A DNA stretch of 32,994 bases. Origin: JBIOUF01 sp044866695. Its GTDB lineage: Bacteria > Actinomycetota > Actinomycetes > Propionibacteriales > Nocardioidaceae. The stretch covers positions 1-32,994 of the forward strand of contig JBIOUF010000281.1 of NCBI GenBank assembly GCA_044866695.1. Direction: 5' to 3'. The notes beneath the pieces are model-generated. The model made no database searches. It had not been told where the DNA came from and worked only from the letters and a program-made list of their open reading frames with translations. Each line of letters begins with the position of its first letter. The first letter of the stretch is position 1. The position numbers were made by a program, and so were the translations under genes. Positions 8,233-16,997 of this stretch are shown here, one piece after another.

Positions 8233-9443
8233 AGGTCCTCCTCGAACAGCGAGCTCTCCCCCGACGGCCCGGGCGTCGTCAGCAGCTCGGGGCGCGGTGC
8301 GTAGCGGGCGGCGGCCGCGTGGACGAGCAGCGCGCCCTCGTCATGGCGGACCAGCCCCGCCGCGGCGAGCACGGACAGCGCGTCGTCGTAGGCCGCGTCG
8401 GGGTCGTCGCGGTAGGCCTTGCGCAGCCCCCGCTGCCAGGCCGCGAAGACCCGGTCCGCGGCCGCCCGCGCGGTCGAGGAGGCGACCCGTGCCCAGGTGG
8501 TGCCGGCCAGGTCCGCGCCGGGGCCGGCACGGAGCTCATCGACCAGCTCGCCGAGCAGCAGCAGCGCGAAGTGCTTGGCCGAGCCCGAGCCGGGGAACGC
8601 CAGGTCGGTCAGGTCGCCGCCGGGGTCGATCGCGACCGCACCCTCGGCGCGCAGCTCCAGGTCCAGCCCGAGGTAGCGGTGGAACCACTCCCGCTCCCGC
8701 TCCCGGCTGCGCCGCCACCAGCCCCGCTGCTCCTCGGTGAGGTCGTCGGTCGAGAGCACCGGCTGCTCGGCCAGGCGGCGGCGGACCGCCACTCGGGCGC
8801 CGCCGGCCGCCGAGGGCGCGGCCACCTGCGCCAGGACGTCCTCGGGCCGCTCGCAGCCGCCGAGCGGCGCCGCGACGAGCACGGCCAGGCGGTCGCGGTG
8901 GACGTCGAGCAGCGAGTCGGTCCGCCGGTCCGCCCAGTGCTCCAGGTCGCCGTCGCGCTCGCTGAGGACGCCGAGGTCGACCAGCGCGACCAGCGCCGAG
9001 TGCAGCGCCCGCCGCTCCGAGATGCTGTCGAGGTCGACGTCGATGCCGGCGTCGACCGCCGCGGAGCGGACCGCCGCGACCAGCTCGTCGACCATCACCT
9101 GGCGCCGCGCCCGGGCCAGCGCGGCCAGGGTGAGGGCCAGGAGCGCGTACCGGCGGGGGGTGAACGGGGCGTCGTTGCGGCGCCGCAGGCCCCGGCTCGC
9201 GTCGGGACCCAGCCCGGTCTTGTAGAGCCGGGCCAGGCCGGGCTCCACCACCAGCCGGTAGCCCAGCCCGTCGGCGAACAGCCGGGCCAGCTCGTCTGGG
9301 TGCCGCCGGACCAGGGCCAGCTCGTCGGGGTGGCCGTCGGCATGCAGCAGCGGCGTCCGCAGTAGCGACCGGGCGGCGGCGCGGACGTCGGCGTCGGCCA
9401 GCAGGTCGACGGCAGGCGCCGGACGCTCGGGGGCCTGGGTCAT
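8229..9443 (-). CDS. jetB: Wadjet type II subunit JetB (TIGR02678/DUF2398 family, 404 aa)
   Basis: JetB corresponds to the KITE/MukE-like accessory subunit that bridges the kleisin (JetA) and the SMC heads (JetC). ATG 9443 overlaps the jetA stop by 4 bases. Family-typical segments are visible: ARSLLRTPLLHA and ADGLGYRLVVEPGLARLYK near the N-terminus, FTPRRYALLALTLAALARAR in a winged-helix region, and WFHRYLGLDLELRAEGAVAI followed by HFALLLLGELVDELR further on. The acidic end (SSLFEEDL) is short. Length is normal for the family and there is no disruption. The assignment rests on these motifs and on its place between jetA and jetC. Confidence 0.93.
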   Translation of the reverse strand: MTQAPERPAPAVDLLADADVRAAARSLLRTPLLHADGHPDELALVRRHPDELARLFADGLGYRLVVEPGLARLYKTGLGPDASRGLRRRNDAPFTPRRYALLALTLAALARARRQVMVDELVAAVRSAAVDAGIDVDLDSISERRALHSALVALVDLGVLSERDGDLEHWADRRTDSLLDVHRDRLAVLVAAPLGGCERPEDVLAQVAAPSAAGGARVAVRRRLAEQPVLSTDDLTEEQRGWWRRSREREREWFHRYLGLDLELRAEGAVAIDPGGDLTDLAFPGSGSAKHFALLLLGELVDELRAGPGADLAGTTWARVASSTARAAADRVFAAWQRGLRKAYRDDPDAAYDDALSVLAAAGLVRHDEGALLVHAAAARYAPRPELLTTPGPSGESSLFEEDL

Positions 9444-11014
9444 GCTCCGGCCCTCCGCAACCCGGCGTCCTGGTCCACGGCGGCGTCGACCAGCGTCACC
9501 GCCAGGTCCCGCAGGGTCAGCGTGCCAGCGGGGCTCTTGACCCGTACGTCGACGCCGGCCTCGGCGCGCAGCTCCAGCCGCAGCACCGCGTCGTCGAGGC
9601 GGACCTCGCCGTGGGCCGTCTCGCCGTCGGCGAGCGGGCGGCCGTGCCGGGCCAGGGCCTGGGCGTAGAGGTCGAGGAAGGCGGCTCGGGCGTCGTCGCC
9701 GAGCCTGGCCTCGACCAGCGGCCCGGCGTGCGCGGCCAGCTCGCGGAGGGCGTCGGCGCGGCGGCGCTGCTGCTCGGCCCGCTCGGCGAGCCGGGCCCGC
9801 TTGGCCGCGGAGTAGTCCACCCGCGCGCCGGTCCGGCCGCCGGCCTTGCGGGCGCCGTGGGTCCGCAGCCCGACCGGCACCTCGGCCACCGGCGCCAGCC
9901 ACCAGCTCTGCGTCGCCGGGGCCGGGTCGCCGTCGGGGTCGGCCGGGAAGGACAGGTGCCGGGCCGAGTAGAGCCCGAAGGCCGCCGCCCAGAGCTCGTG
10001 GGCCCGGTCGTCGTCGGCCGCGTCGAACCAGCGGGCCATGCGGACCAGGTCGGCGTACCGGCTCTGCTGGCGGTCGGCGCCGGCGGCGATCCGGCGCAGG
10101 TTGGTCAGCAGCGACCGCATCGCGTCGGTGGCCAGCCGGCGCACGTTGTCGGCGTCGGAGCGGCGGCCGTGGGAGCCGACGAACCAGGCGTGCAGGCTGT
10201 CCCAGTCGCCGGGCTCCAGGCCGGTCGCCCGGCGCGCCCGGGCGCCGTCGACGCCGACCAGCCGCTCGTCGGCGTTGGCCCGGGCGCACAGCGCGCCCAC
10301 GTGCGGCTCGAGCTCGCGCAGCCGGTCGGCGACCTGCGGCATGTGCCGGGAGATCTCCTCGACGAACCGCTGCAGGTAGTCGACCAGCGCCGCCTTGAAC
10401 ATCACGAACTCGTCGCGGCCGAGGTCGAACCGGGTCAGCACCTGGGTCAGGTAGGAGTAGAACTGCCGGGTCGAGGACACCAGCACCTCGAACTGGGCGA
10501 ACAGCGTGGTGACCCGCGCCGCGACGTCCCGCGGACCGGCCTCGTCCAGACCGTGGGACACCAGCCGGGCGAGCTCCTCGATCCCGGCCAGGATGCCGGG
10601 CAGCATCTCGCTGGAGACCTCACGAGCCCCCTCGGAGTGGGCCAGGAGCTCCTCCACCTGCCGGTGCACCAGCTCGCCGCGGGGCGTGAGCTGGTAGCGG
10701 GCCCGGTTGGTGAGGTACTCCCGGACGCTGCGCGCCTCGGTCTCGCGCGGGCTCCGGGCGAGGTTGCCGTGCTCGACCAGGTACGACAGCCGCTGGTCGA
10801 CCGAGTCCCGGTCGGTGGCGAGCCCGAGACCGGCGAGCCGGTCGGCCACCTCCTCGGCGGACTGGTCGGACAGGAAGCCGCTCATGCCCGTGGTGAACAG
10901 CCGCATGATGGCCAGGTACGTCGCCGCCTCGTCGTTCACGGCATAGCGCAGCGCACCGAGCGTCTGCCGCTCGCGCGGGTCCAGCGCTCCCGGGGCCAAG
11001 GCTGCGTCGGGCAT
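9440..11014 (-). CDS. jetA: Wadjet type II subunit JetA (TIGR02677/DUF2397 family, 524 aa)
   Basis: JetA is the kleisin-like (MukF-like) subunit that closes the JetC ring. It is the first gene of the jet operon. It starts at ATG 11014 after a 119-base gap from the proW-like stop. There is no strong Shine-Dalgarno, so the start is less certain than those of jetB-D. The N-terminal region (ALRYAVNDEAATYLAIMRLF, then GLATDRDSVDQRLSYLVEHGN) is a winged-helix domain. A middle helical region follows (STRQFYSYLTQVLTRFDLGR; FVEEISRHMPQVADRLRELE), and a C-terminal part contains GARVDYSAAKRARLAERAEQ. These match the DUF2397 family, whose members are found only with DUF2398/DUF2399/TIGR02680 partners, as here. 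Confidence 0.93.
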   Translation of the reverse strand: MPDAALAPGALDPRERQTLGALRYAVNDEAATYLAIMRLFTTGMSGFLSDQSAEEVADRLAGLGLATDRDSVDQRLSYLVEHGNLARSPRETEARSVREYLTNRARYQLTPRGELVHRQVEELLAHSEGAREVSSEMLPGILAGIEELARLVSHGLDEAGPRDVAARVTTLFAQFEVLVSSTRQFYSYLTQVLTRFDLGRDEFVMFKAALVDYLQRFVEEISRHMPQVADRLRELEPHVGALCARANADERLVGVDGARARRATGLEPGDWDSLHAWFVGSHGRRSDADNVRRLATDAMRSLLTNLRRIAAGADRQQSRYADLVRMARWFDAADDDRAHELWAAAFGLYSARHLSFPADPDGDPAPATQSWWLAPVAEVPVGLRTHGARKAGGRTGARVDYSAAKRARLAERAEQQRRRADALRELAAHAGPLVEARLGDDARAAFLDLYAQALARHGRPLADGETAHGEVRLDDAVLRLELRAEAGVDVRVKSPAGTLTLRDLAVTLVDAAVDQDAGLRRAGA

Positions 11015-11102
11015 GGCGGCACGCTAACCACCGGCACCGACAGGTCCCGTGGCCGACTCGCCAGGGCTCGGAGTCCATCCTCTCCCGTTGGCCTCGTCGT
11101 TC

Positions 11103-11129
11103 ACCACCGTCACAGTGGTTCGTCGAACC
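11103..11129. promoter_or_regulatory. Overlapping inverted repeats between proW and jetA
   Basis: The short gap before jetA holds ACCAC (11103-11107) with GTGGT (11115-11119), and overlapping it a perfect dyad GGTTCG-T-CGAACC (11117-11129). The first could form a hairpin downstream of the proW stop. The second has a 1-base centre and is more like a protein-binding operator for the jet operon. Which role applies cannot be decided from sequence. Confidence 0.35.
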
Positions 11130-11133
11130 GGCG

Positions 11134-12123
11134 CTAGCCCCCGATCTTGGCTGTTCTGATGTCCAGGTCTTCGGGAGGCGGAGGCTCCTCCTCGTCCTCC
11201 TCCTCGTCGGTGACCTCCTCGACGGGCTTGCGCTGCCGGCGGGGCAGGAACCCGAGTCCGGCGGTGCCGGTGCGCTGTCCGATGGCGGCGGTGACCCGGT
11301 CGAGGTAGATGGCCAGGATCACCACCGAGAGCCCGGCCTCGAACCCCAGACCCAGGTCCAGGGTGGCGATGGCGGAGGTGACCTGGCCGCCCAGGCCTTC
11401 GGCGCCGACCAGGCCGGAGATCACCGCCATCGACAGGGCCAGCATGATGACCTGGTTGATCCCGGCCATGATGGTGGGCAGCGCCAGCGGCAGCTGGACC
11501 CCGAACAGGGTCTGCCGGGGGGTGGCGCCGAACGCGTGCGCGGCCTCGACGATCTCCGCGTCCACGTTGCGGATGCCCAGCTCGGTGAGCCGGACCCCCG
11601 GCGGGAGCGCGAAGATGATCGTGGCGACCACTCCGGGCACCACGCCGATGCCGAACAGGGTGACCACCGGCACCAGCCACACGAACGCGGGCATGGTCTG
11701 CATCAGGTCCATGATCGGCCGGAGCACGGTGCTGGCGCCCTTGCTGCCCGCTCCGATCACCCCCAGCGGGATCGCGATGGCGACCGCCACCAGCGTGGAG
11801 ACCAGGACCAGGGCCAGGGTCTGCATCGCGGCCTCCCACTGCTCCATGCTGATGATCAGCAGCAGCCCGAGCAGCGCGACGACGGCGAACTCCCAGCCCC
11901 GGACCAGGAACCCGAGCACCGCGAAGATCACCGCGAGCAGCACCGGGTCCGGCGCCTCGAGCACGTCGATCAGGGTGTCCACGGCACCTTGGATGATGCT
12001 GCTGACGGCGTCGAAGAACCCGCCCATGTTCGTGGTGAGCCAGTCGAAGAAGTCCGCGATCCGGTCCCCGACCGGGATCCGTGGGACGTCGATCATCGGG
12101 GACACGGTCATCGACGCGGTCAT
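11134..12123 (-). CDS. proW: Glycine betaine/proline betaine-type ABC transporter permease (329 aa)
   Basis: This is the membrane channel of a ProU/OpuA-type importer. After an N-terminal amphipathic stretch (IADFFDWLTTNMGGFFDAVS) there are several hydrophobic helices. The binding-protein-dependent permease core follows: TLVAVAIAIPLGVIG, then the EAA-type cytoplasmic loop EIVEAAHAFGATPRQTLFGV with LPLALPTIMAGINQ. These contact the ATPase ProV. The C-terminus is unusual, an acidic and proline-rich tail (EEVTDEEEDEEEPPPPEDLD). ATG 12123 overlaps the proV stop by 4 bases. It is the last gene of the six-gene minus-strand cluster, so the importer probably serves the catabolic enzymes encoded upstream rather than osmoprotection only. 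Confidence 0.9.
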   Translation of the reverse strand: MTASMTVSPMIDVPRIPVGDRIADFFDWLTTNMGGFFDAVSSIIQGAVDTLIDVLEAPDPVLLAVIFAVLGFLVRGWEFAVVALLGLLLIISMEQWEAAMQTLALVLVSTLVAVAIAIPLGVIGAGSKGASTVLRPIMDLMQTMPAFVWLVPVVTLFGIGVVPGVVATIIFALPPGVRLTELGIRNVDAEIVEAAHAFGATPRQTLFGVQLPLALPTIMAGINQVIMLALSMAVISGLVGAEGLGGQVTSAIATLDLGLGFEAGLSVVILAIYLDRVTAAIGQRTGTAGLGFLPRRQRKPVEEVTDEEEDEEEPPPPEDLDIRTAKIGG

Positions 12124-13385
12124 GGCGCCGTCACCTCCGTGCCTGCCTGCTGGTCCGGAACCGGGGCCGGCGCCCGGTCAGCCGGGCTGCCGTCCGCAGA
12201 CCCCGTCGAGCTGCGCTGCCCCAGGGCCTGCAGCACGGTGACCCTGGCCAGCACCCCCACCACCCGGCCCTGGTCGTCCAGCACCGCCAGCGCCTTGGGG
12301 GTGTCCGCGCTCAAGGCCAGCAGGTCGGACAGAACCGCGTCCTGCGACACGCTGACCACCTGGTCGTCCAGAATCCCGTCCAGGGTGTCCACCCCCGCAC
12401 CGACCGCCTTCACCACCGCGTCCTCGTCCACCGCGCCCCGCAGCGTCCGGTCCGGGTCGACCACGAACAGCCGCGCCGTCTGATGCTCCCGCATCAGCTT
12501 GTGCACCGCCCGCGGACCCTGCTCGGCGCCCACCAGGGCAACCGGCGGGGTCATCACCGCACGCGCGGTCAGCACCCGGGTCCGGTCCACGTCCTGGACG
12601 AACTGGGCCACGTAGTCGTTGGCCGGGTCGTTCAGGATCTGCTCCCCCGTGCCGATCTGCACGATCCGCCCGTCCCGCATCATCGCGATCCGGTCACCCA
12701 GCCGCATCGCCTCGTTCAGGTCGTGGGTGATGAACAGGATCGTCTTGTCCAGCTTGTGCTGCAGCTCCACCAGCTGGTCCTGCATCTCCCGCTTGATCAA
12801 CGGGTCCAGAGCGCTGAACGCCTCGTCCATCAACATCACCTTGGTCCCCGCCGCCAACGCCCTGGCCAGGCCGACCCGCTGCCGCATCCCACCCGACAGC
12901 TGACCCGGAAGCGACTCCTCCCACCCCTTCAGCCCGACCAGCCGCAGCGCCTCCTTCGCCCGCCGCTCACGCTCGTCCTTGCCCATGCCCTGGATCCTCA
13001 GCCCGTAGGCGGCGTTCTCCCCCACCGTCCGGTGCGGGAACAGCGCGAAGTGCTGGAAGACCATGGACACCTTCTCCCGTCGCACCGTGCGCAGCTGGGC
13101 CTGGTTCAGCCGGGCGACGTCCTCCCCATACACCTTCAGCTCCCCCGCGGTCGGCTCCCACAGCCCGTTCACCATCCGGATCAGCGTCGACTTCCCCGAC
13201 CCGGACAGCCCCATCACCACGAAGATCTCACCCTCGCGCACCTCGAACGACGCGTCGATCACCGCCGCGGTCGTCCCCTCCGAACGCAGCTCCTCACGCG
13301 TCGCACCCTGCCTCAGACGCTCCACGGCCGGCTCGGGCCGCTTGCCGAACACCATGTACGTACTGGTCGCCTCGATCGCGAGCAT
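12120..13385 (-). CDS. proV: Betaine-type ABC transporter ATP-binding protein with CBS domains (421 aa)
   Basis: This is the ATPase of the ProXVW-like importer. Walker A is GLSGSGKST, within FVVMGLSGSGKSTLIRMVNG. The signature is LSGGMRQRVGLARAL and Walker B is VMLMDEAFSALDP. After the ATPase domain come two CBS repeats: one near VMTPPVALVGAEQGPRAVHK, and one near VSVSQDAVLSDLLALSADTP with VLDDQGRVVGVLARV. In OpuA the CBS pair senses ionic strength and gates transport. The start ATG 13385 has a GGGGT-type ribosome site. The gene lies 110 bases downstream of the binding-protein gene and overlaps proW. Confidence 0.93.
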   Translation of the reverse strand: MLAIEATSTYMVFGKRPEPAVERLRQGATREELRSEGTTAAVIDASFEVREGEIFVVMGLSGSGKSTLIRMVNGLWEPTAGELKVYGEDVARLNQAQLRTVRREKVSMVFQHFALFPHRTVGENAAYGLRIQGMGKDERERRAKEALRLVGLKGWEESLPGQLSGGMRQRVGLARALAAGTKVMLMDEAFSALDPLIKREMQDQLVELQHKLDKTILFITHDLNEAMRLGDRIAMMRDGRIVQIGTGEQILNDPANDYVAQFVQDVDRTRVLTARAVMTPPVALVGAEQGPRAVHKLMREHQTARLFVVDPDRTLRGAVDEDAVVKAVGAGVDTLDGILDDQVVSVSQDAVLSDLLALSADTPKALAVLDDQGRVVGVLARVTVLQALGQRSSTGSADGSPADRAPAPVPDQQAGTEVTAP

Positions 13386-13495
13386 TCCTCATCACCCCTG
13401 CCGGGTCACGTGTCAGGTCATGGCCGTGTGAACGGGTACCTCGGTCCGCGGTGCGGCGCCCGGTCGGCGAGACGGGGCACCGCACGCCGGTGTCG

Positions 13496-14413
13496 TCAGC
13501 TCTTCAGGTACTCCTCCAGGGGTGGCGCGAAGTCGGGGTTCGCGTCCAGCCAGTCCTGGACGGCCTCCTCCTCCTGGCCCTGGTCGTACTTGTTGACGAT
13601 GGTGTCCTCGAGGGTGCCGTACTGCTCGTCGGTCATCTTCAGGTGCGACATCATCTCGGCGACCTCGGGATAGTCCTCCGAGAACCCCTTCCGGGCGATG
13701 GTGTGGCAGCCCTCGGGGTCGCCGTAGGCCTTCTCCGGGTCCTCCAGCGGCCGCACCGGGAAGGACTGGTTGGCCCAGAACGGCTTCCACAGCGTCACCA
13801 CGATGGGTTCCTTGGCGTCGGTGGCCTTCTTCAGCTCGGTGAGCATGGCGGGCGTCGAGGACAGCACCAGCTTGAAGCTGTCGTCGAGGCCGTACGCGGG
13901 GAAGACGTTGTCCTTGGTGAGCTTGGTCAGGCCGGCGCCCGGCTCGATCCCGGTGACGACGCCGCCGAACTCGTCGGCGTGGCTGGGCAGGTCGGCGATG
14001 GACTCGACGTCGGAGTACGTGGGCACCGCGAGGAAGTTCGTGGCGTCGTCGTAGTAGGTGCCGACGTCCTCGAGGTCGTCGCTGTACTGCTCCCAGTAGA
14101 CCGCCTGCGTGCGCTCGTACCACGAGGAGCTCATCACGTCCATGTCGCCGCGAGCCAGGCCCGCGTAGATCGGCGCGACGTCGGCGAGCTCCTTGATCTC
14201 GACCGTGTAGCCGTTGTTCTCCAGGAGGTTCTTGTACAGGTACGCGGTGCTGACGGTGTCGGTCCAGCCCTGGATGATGCCGATCGAGATGGTCTTGTCG
14301 TCACCACCGCCGTCGCCGCTGTCGTCGCTGCTCCCGCATCCGGAGGCAGCCAGCGCGAGCGCCGTCACCGCCGCGCCCAGCCGCACCGCAAGCCTCAGGT
14401 GTCGCTTCGTCAT
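13496..14413 (-). CDS. proX: Betaine-type ABC transporter substrate-binding lipoprotein (305 aa)
   Basis: A lipoprotein signal peptide is evident (LAVRLGAAVTALALAASGCG, lipobox ASGC), so the protein is anchored to the outer face of the membrane. The mature part matches the OpuAC/ProX fold: IIQGWTDTVSTAYLYKNLLE, IYAGLARGDMDVMSSSWYER, GIEPGAGLTKLTKDNV and IVVTLWKPFWANQSFPVRPL. The Trp residues in SSSWYE and TLWKPFW are candidates for the aromatic cage that binds a quaternary ammonium group. ATG 14413 has GAGAGGAAC upstream. The gene follows the aldehyde dehydrogenase by 45 bases, which ties uptake to the catabolic genes. The exact ligand (glycine betaine, proline betaine, another betaine) cannot be read from sequence. 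Confidence 0.92.
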   Translation of the reverse strand: MTKRHLRLAVRLGAAVTALALAASGCGSSDDSGDGGGDDKTISIGIIQGWTDTVSTAYLYKNLLENNGYTVEIKELADVAPIYAGLARGDMDVMSSSWYERTQAVYWEQYSDDLEDVGTYYDDATNFLAVPTYSDVESIADLPSHADEFGGVVTGIEPGAGLTKLTKDNVFPAYGLDDSFKLVLSSTPAMLTELKKATDAKEPIVVTLWKPFWANQSFPVRPLEDPEKAYGDPEGCHTIARKGFSEDYPEVAEMMSHLKMTDEQYGTLEDTIVNKYDQGQEEEAVQDWLDANPDFAPPLEEYLKS

Positions 14414-14458
14414 CTTGTTCCTCTCGTCTCCGGATCGCCGTCGTGCCCGAGGCGCCGC

Positions 14459-16027
14459 TCAGGTGGTGCTGTGCATGACGTGCTTGGTGCGCGAGTAGTC
14501 GTCGAGCGCGTAGAGGGACAGGTCCCGTCCGTAGCCCGACCCCTTGAACCCGCCCCAGGGGACCTCGTTGGCGAGCACGAGGTGGCAGTTGACCCACACC
14601 GTGCCGGCATCGAGCCGAGCCGCCAGGTCGTGGCTGCGGCGGGCGTCGCCGGTCCACACCGACGCGGACAGGCCGTACGGCAGCTCGTTGGCCCGCCTGA
14701 CCGCCTCGTCGGCGTCGGCGAACGTCTCGACGGTGATGACCGGCCCGAAGATCTCCTCGCGAGCGCACTCAGCGCCTTCGGGGACGTCGACCAGGACCGT
14801 CGGGGCGACGAAGTAGCCCTTGCCGTCCAGCGCTCCACCGCCCACCGCGGCCCGGATGCCCGCGGCCTGCGCGCGGTCGAGGTACCCCAGGACCCGGTCG
14901 TAGTGGTCGCGGGAGACCATGGGGCCGACTTCGACGTCGTCGCCCGACCCGGGCTCCCCGACCACGAGCGAGGACACCTCCTCGACCAGCCGGTCGACGA
15001 GCTCCTGGGCCACCGACTCGTGCACCAGGACGCGGCACGCCGCACCGCACTCCTGGCCGGAGTTCCAGAACCCCGCCACGCGCAGGCCGGCCGCCGCGGC
15101 GGCCAGGTCGGCGTCGGGCAGGACCACCACCGGCGCCTTGCCGCCCAGCTCGAGGTGGACCCGCTTGAGCGACTGGGCGGCGGCGGCCGCGACGGCGCGG
15201 CCGCTCCGGACCGAACCGGTCAGGGCGATCATGTCGATGTCGGGGTGCTCGGCGAGCCGGGCCCCGACGACCGGCCCGCGGCCGGTGACGATGTTGAGCA
15301 CTCCCGGGGGCAGCACGTCGGCCAGGATCTCGGCGAGCTTCAGCGTGGTCAGGGGCGTCTGCTCCGACGGCTTGAGCACCACGGCGTTGCCGGCGGCCAG
15401 GATCGGGGCGAGCTTCCAGGCCGCCATCAGCAGCGGGTAGTTCCACGGCGTGACCACGCCGACGACGCCCAGGGGCTCGCGCAGGATCAACGACAGGTGG
15501 CCCTCGGCGTACGTCCCGGCGGCCATCGAGCTCGGTGCGCGGAGCGCGCCGGCCATGAACCGGAAGGTGTCGATCGTGCCCGCGACGTCGTCCTGGGCGA
15601 CCGTGACGGGCTTGCCGGTGTTCAGGGACTCGAGCCGGGCCAGCTCCTCGGCGTGCTCGCCGACCCGGTCGGCGATGCGGTGCAGCGCCTCCGAGCGCAG
15701 CTTGGGCACCAGGCGGCCCCACTCGGGCTGGGCCTGCCGGGCCGCGGAGACGGCGGTGTCGACGTCCGTGGCCGTGCCTTCCGGGATCGCGGCGATGAGC
15801 TCGCCCGTGCAGGGGTCGACCACGTCGAGGCGCTGCTCCGACCCGGTCGCCCGGAACTCGCCACCGACGAAGGCCCCCTGGGTGGGGACGTGCACGGTGG
15901 TCGCGGGGGCGTCGCCGGCATGAACCCGGCGCACGCTGTGCGGGGAGCCGGCGGTCCCCGTGGCGGCGTTGGCCCCGGTGCCGGAGGCGCTCTCGGCAGT
16001 GGCGGTGGTGTCGGTGGCGAGGGTCAT
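14459..16027 (-). CDS. NAD(P)-dependent aldehyde dehydrogenase, aminobutyraldehyde/betaine-aldehyde type (522 aa)
   Basis: The enzyme oxidises an aldehyde to a carboxylic acid. ATG 16027 overlaps the stop of the lyase gene (ATGA); the open frame extends further upstream but only antisense-like sequence lies there. Visible motifs: the cofactor-binding segment VTPWNYPLLMAAWKLAP and VVLKPSEQTPL, the catalytic Glu in HLELGGKAPVV (about residue 290), and the catalytic Cys in FWNSGQECGAACR (about residue 324). The C-terminal GYGRDLSLYALDDYSRTKHV resembles gamma-aminobutyraldehyde dehydrogenases (PatD type). The N-terminal ~65 residues are Ala/Thr-rich and longer than usual, so an internal start is possible. 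In context it would handle the aldehyde made by the amine oxidase of the same operon. Confidence 0.92.
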   Translation of the reverse strand: MTLATDTTATAESASGTGANAATGTAGSPHSVRRVHAGDAPATTVHVPTQGAFVGGEFRATGSEQRLDVVDPCTGELIAAIPEGTATDVDTAVSAARQAQPEWGRLVPKLRSEALHRIADRVGEHAEELARLESLNTGKPVTVAQDDVAGTIDTFRFMAGALRAPSSMAAGTYAEGHLSLILREPLGVVGVVTPWNYPLLMAAWKLAPILAAGNAVVLKPSEQTPLTTLKLAEILADVLPPGVLNIVTGRGPVVGARLAEHPDIDMIALTGSVRSGRAVAAAAAQSLKRVHLELGGKAPVVVLPDADLAAAAAGLRVAGFWNSGQECGAACRVLVHESVAQELVDRLVEEVSSLVVGEPGSGDDVEVGPMVSRDHYDRVLGYLDRAQAAGIRAAVGGGALDGKGYFVAPTVLVDVPEGAECAREEIFGPVITVETFADADEAVRRANELPYGLSASVWTGDARRSHDLAARLDAGTVWVNCHLVLANEVPWGGFKGSGYGRDLSLYALDDYSRTKHVMHSTT

Positions 16028-16932
16028 CGGGAGGCCCCTTCGGTGGTGGTCGTGGTCAGGGACTTGGCGAGCGTGGCGATGTTCGCGCGTGCCGCGGCGT
16101 CGAGGTCGAGGACGGGGGCCCGGGGGCTGCCGAGGGGGAAGCCCACCTCGCGGCAGGCGGCCTTGACCGCCGCGACGAACGGGGCGGCGAGCATGGCATC
16201 GATGAGGGGGTAGATGCCGTCCCACAGCGACCGGGCGCCCTGCAGGTCTCCGGTGGAGACCAGTCGGTACAGCTGGGACAGCTCACCGGGGATGACGTTG
16301 GCGGTCCCGGCCACGACGCCGGCCGCGCCTTCGACCAGGGCGGCCAGGCACAGGCTGTCCCAGCCGACGAACGCCGAGATCACGTCGCCGTGGTGATGGA
16401 CCAGCTGGGCGAGCTGGCCGAGGTCGCCGGTGGTGTCCTTGACGTAGGCGACGTTCTCCACGTCGGTGGCCAGCTCCCGCACCAGGTCCGGGGTCAGGTT
16501 GAGCCCGGTGGCGGCCGGGAGGTTGTAGAGCATCACCGGGAGCTGGACCGAGCTCGCCACGGTGCGCAGGTACCCCAGCGTCTCGGCGACGGTGAGTGCC
16601 TCGTAGTACGGCGCGACGACCATCACGATGTCGGCGCCCGCGTCCTGGGCGTGCCGGGACAGCTCGATGGCCTCGCGGGTGCTCATCGCGCCGGTCTGGG
16701 CCACGACCGGCACCCGACCTGCGGTCTGGTCGACGACGGTCTCGACCAGCACCCGGCGCTCGGCGGCCGTCATCGCCGCGAACTCGCCGGTGGACCCGCC
16801 GGCGACGACGCCGCCCACGCCGCCGTCGACGTTGCGGTCGACCAGCTGGCGCAGCCGGTCCCGGTCGATGTCGTCGTCGACCGTGAACGGGGTGGCCAGC
16901 GCGGACACGACGCCGGCGAGTGGCTTCGTCAT
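16024..16932 (-). CDS. DHDPS/N-acetylneuraminate lyase-family protein (302 aa)
   Basis: This is a class I aldolase-type TIM barrel that forms a Schiff base with a 2-oxo acid. The family motif GGSTGEF is at residues 45-51, the catalytic Tyr is Y136 in MLYNLPA, and the Schiff-base Lys is K165 in AYVKDTTGD. ATG 16932 has a good GGAAGGAACC ribosome site. The family includes dihydrodipicolinate synthase, sugar-acid aldolases and the deaminase of hydroxyproline catabolism. Its place between an FAD amine oxidase and an aldehyde dehydrogenase, beside a betaine importer, argues for a catabolic role rather than lysine synthesis. A hydroxyproline-type deaminase is one possibility, but the substrate is not decided by the residues I can see. 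Confidence 0.88.
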   Translation of the reverse strand: MTKPLAGVVSALATPFTVDDDIDRDRLRQLVDRNVDGGVGGVVAGGSTGEFAAMTAAERRVLVETVVDQTAGRVPVVAQTGAMSTREAIELSRHAQDAGADIVMVVAPYYEALTVAETLGYLRTVASSVQLPVMLYNLPAATGLNLTPDLVRELATDVENVAYVKDTTGDLGQLAQLVHHHGDVISAFVGWDSLCLAALVEGAAGVVAGTANVIPGELSQLYRLVSTGDLQGARSLWDGIYPLIDAMLAAPFVAAVKAACREVGFPLGSPRAPVLDLDAAARANIATLAKSLTTTTTEGASR

Positions 16933-16997
16933 GGTTCCTTCCTGGGGCTTCGGGCCCGGTGCGCGTGGGCCGTGAGGATGCGGGCGCGGTCGGGGGC

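Noticed and set aside
4171..8304. A long open frame on the plus strand, opposite jetC
   Set aside because: It is the GC-rich mirror of jetC; its residues (Arg/Gly/Gln-rich) match no family and it has no ribosome site.
9611..11137. A long plus-strand frame opposite jetA
   Set aside because: Same antisense artefact of high GC; codon bias belongs to jetA.
13451..16213. Long plus-strand frame opposite proX and the aldehyde dehydrogenase
   Set aside because: Covers well-supported minus-strand genes and has no recognisable domain.
16024..16932. Housekeeping dapA (lysine synthesis)
   Set aside because: The catabolic operon context argues against it, although the fold is shared and the residues alone do not exclude it.
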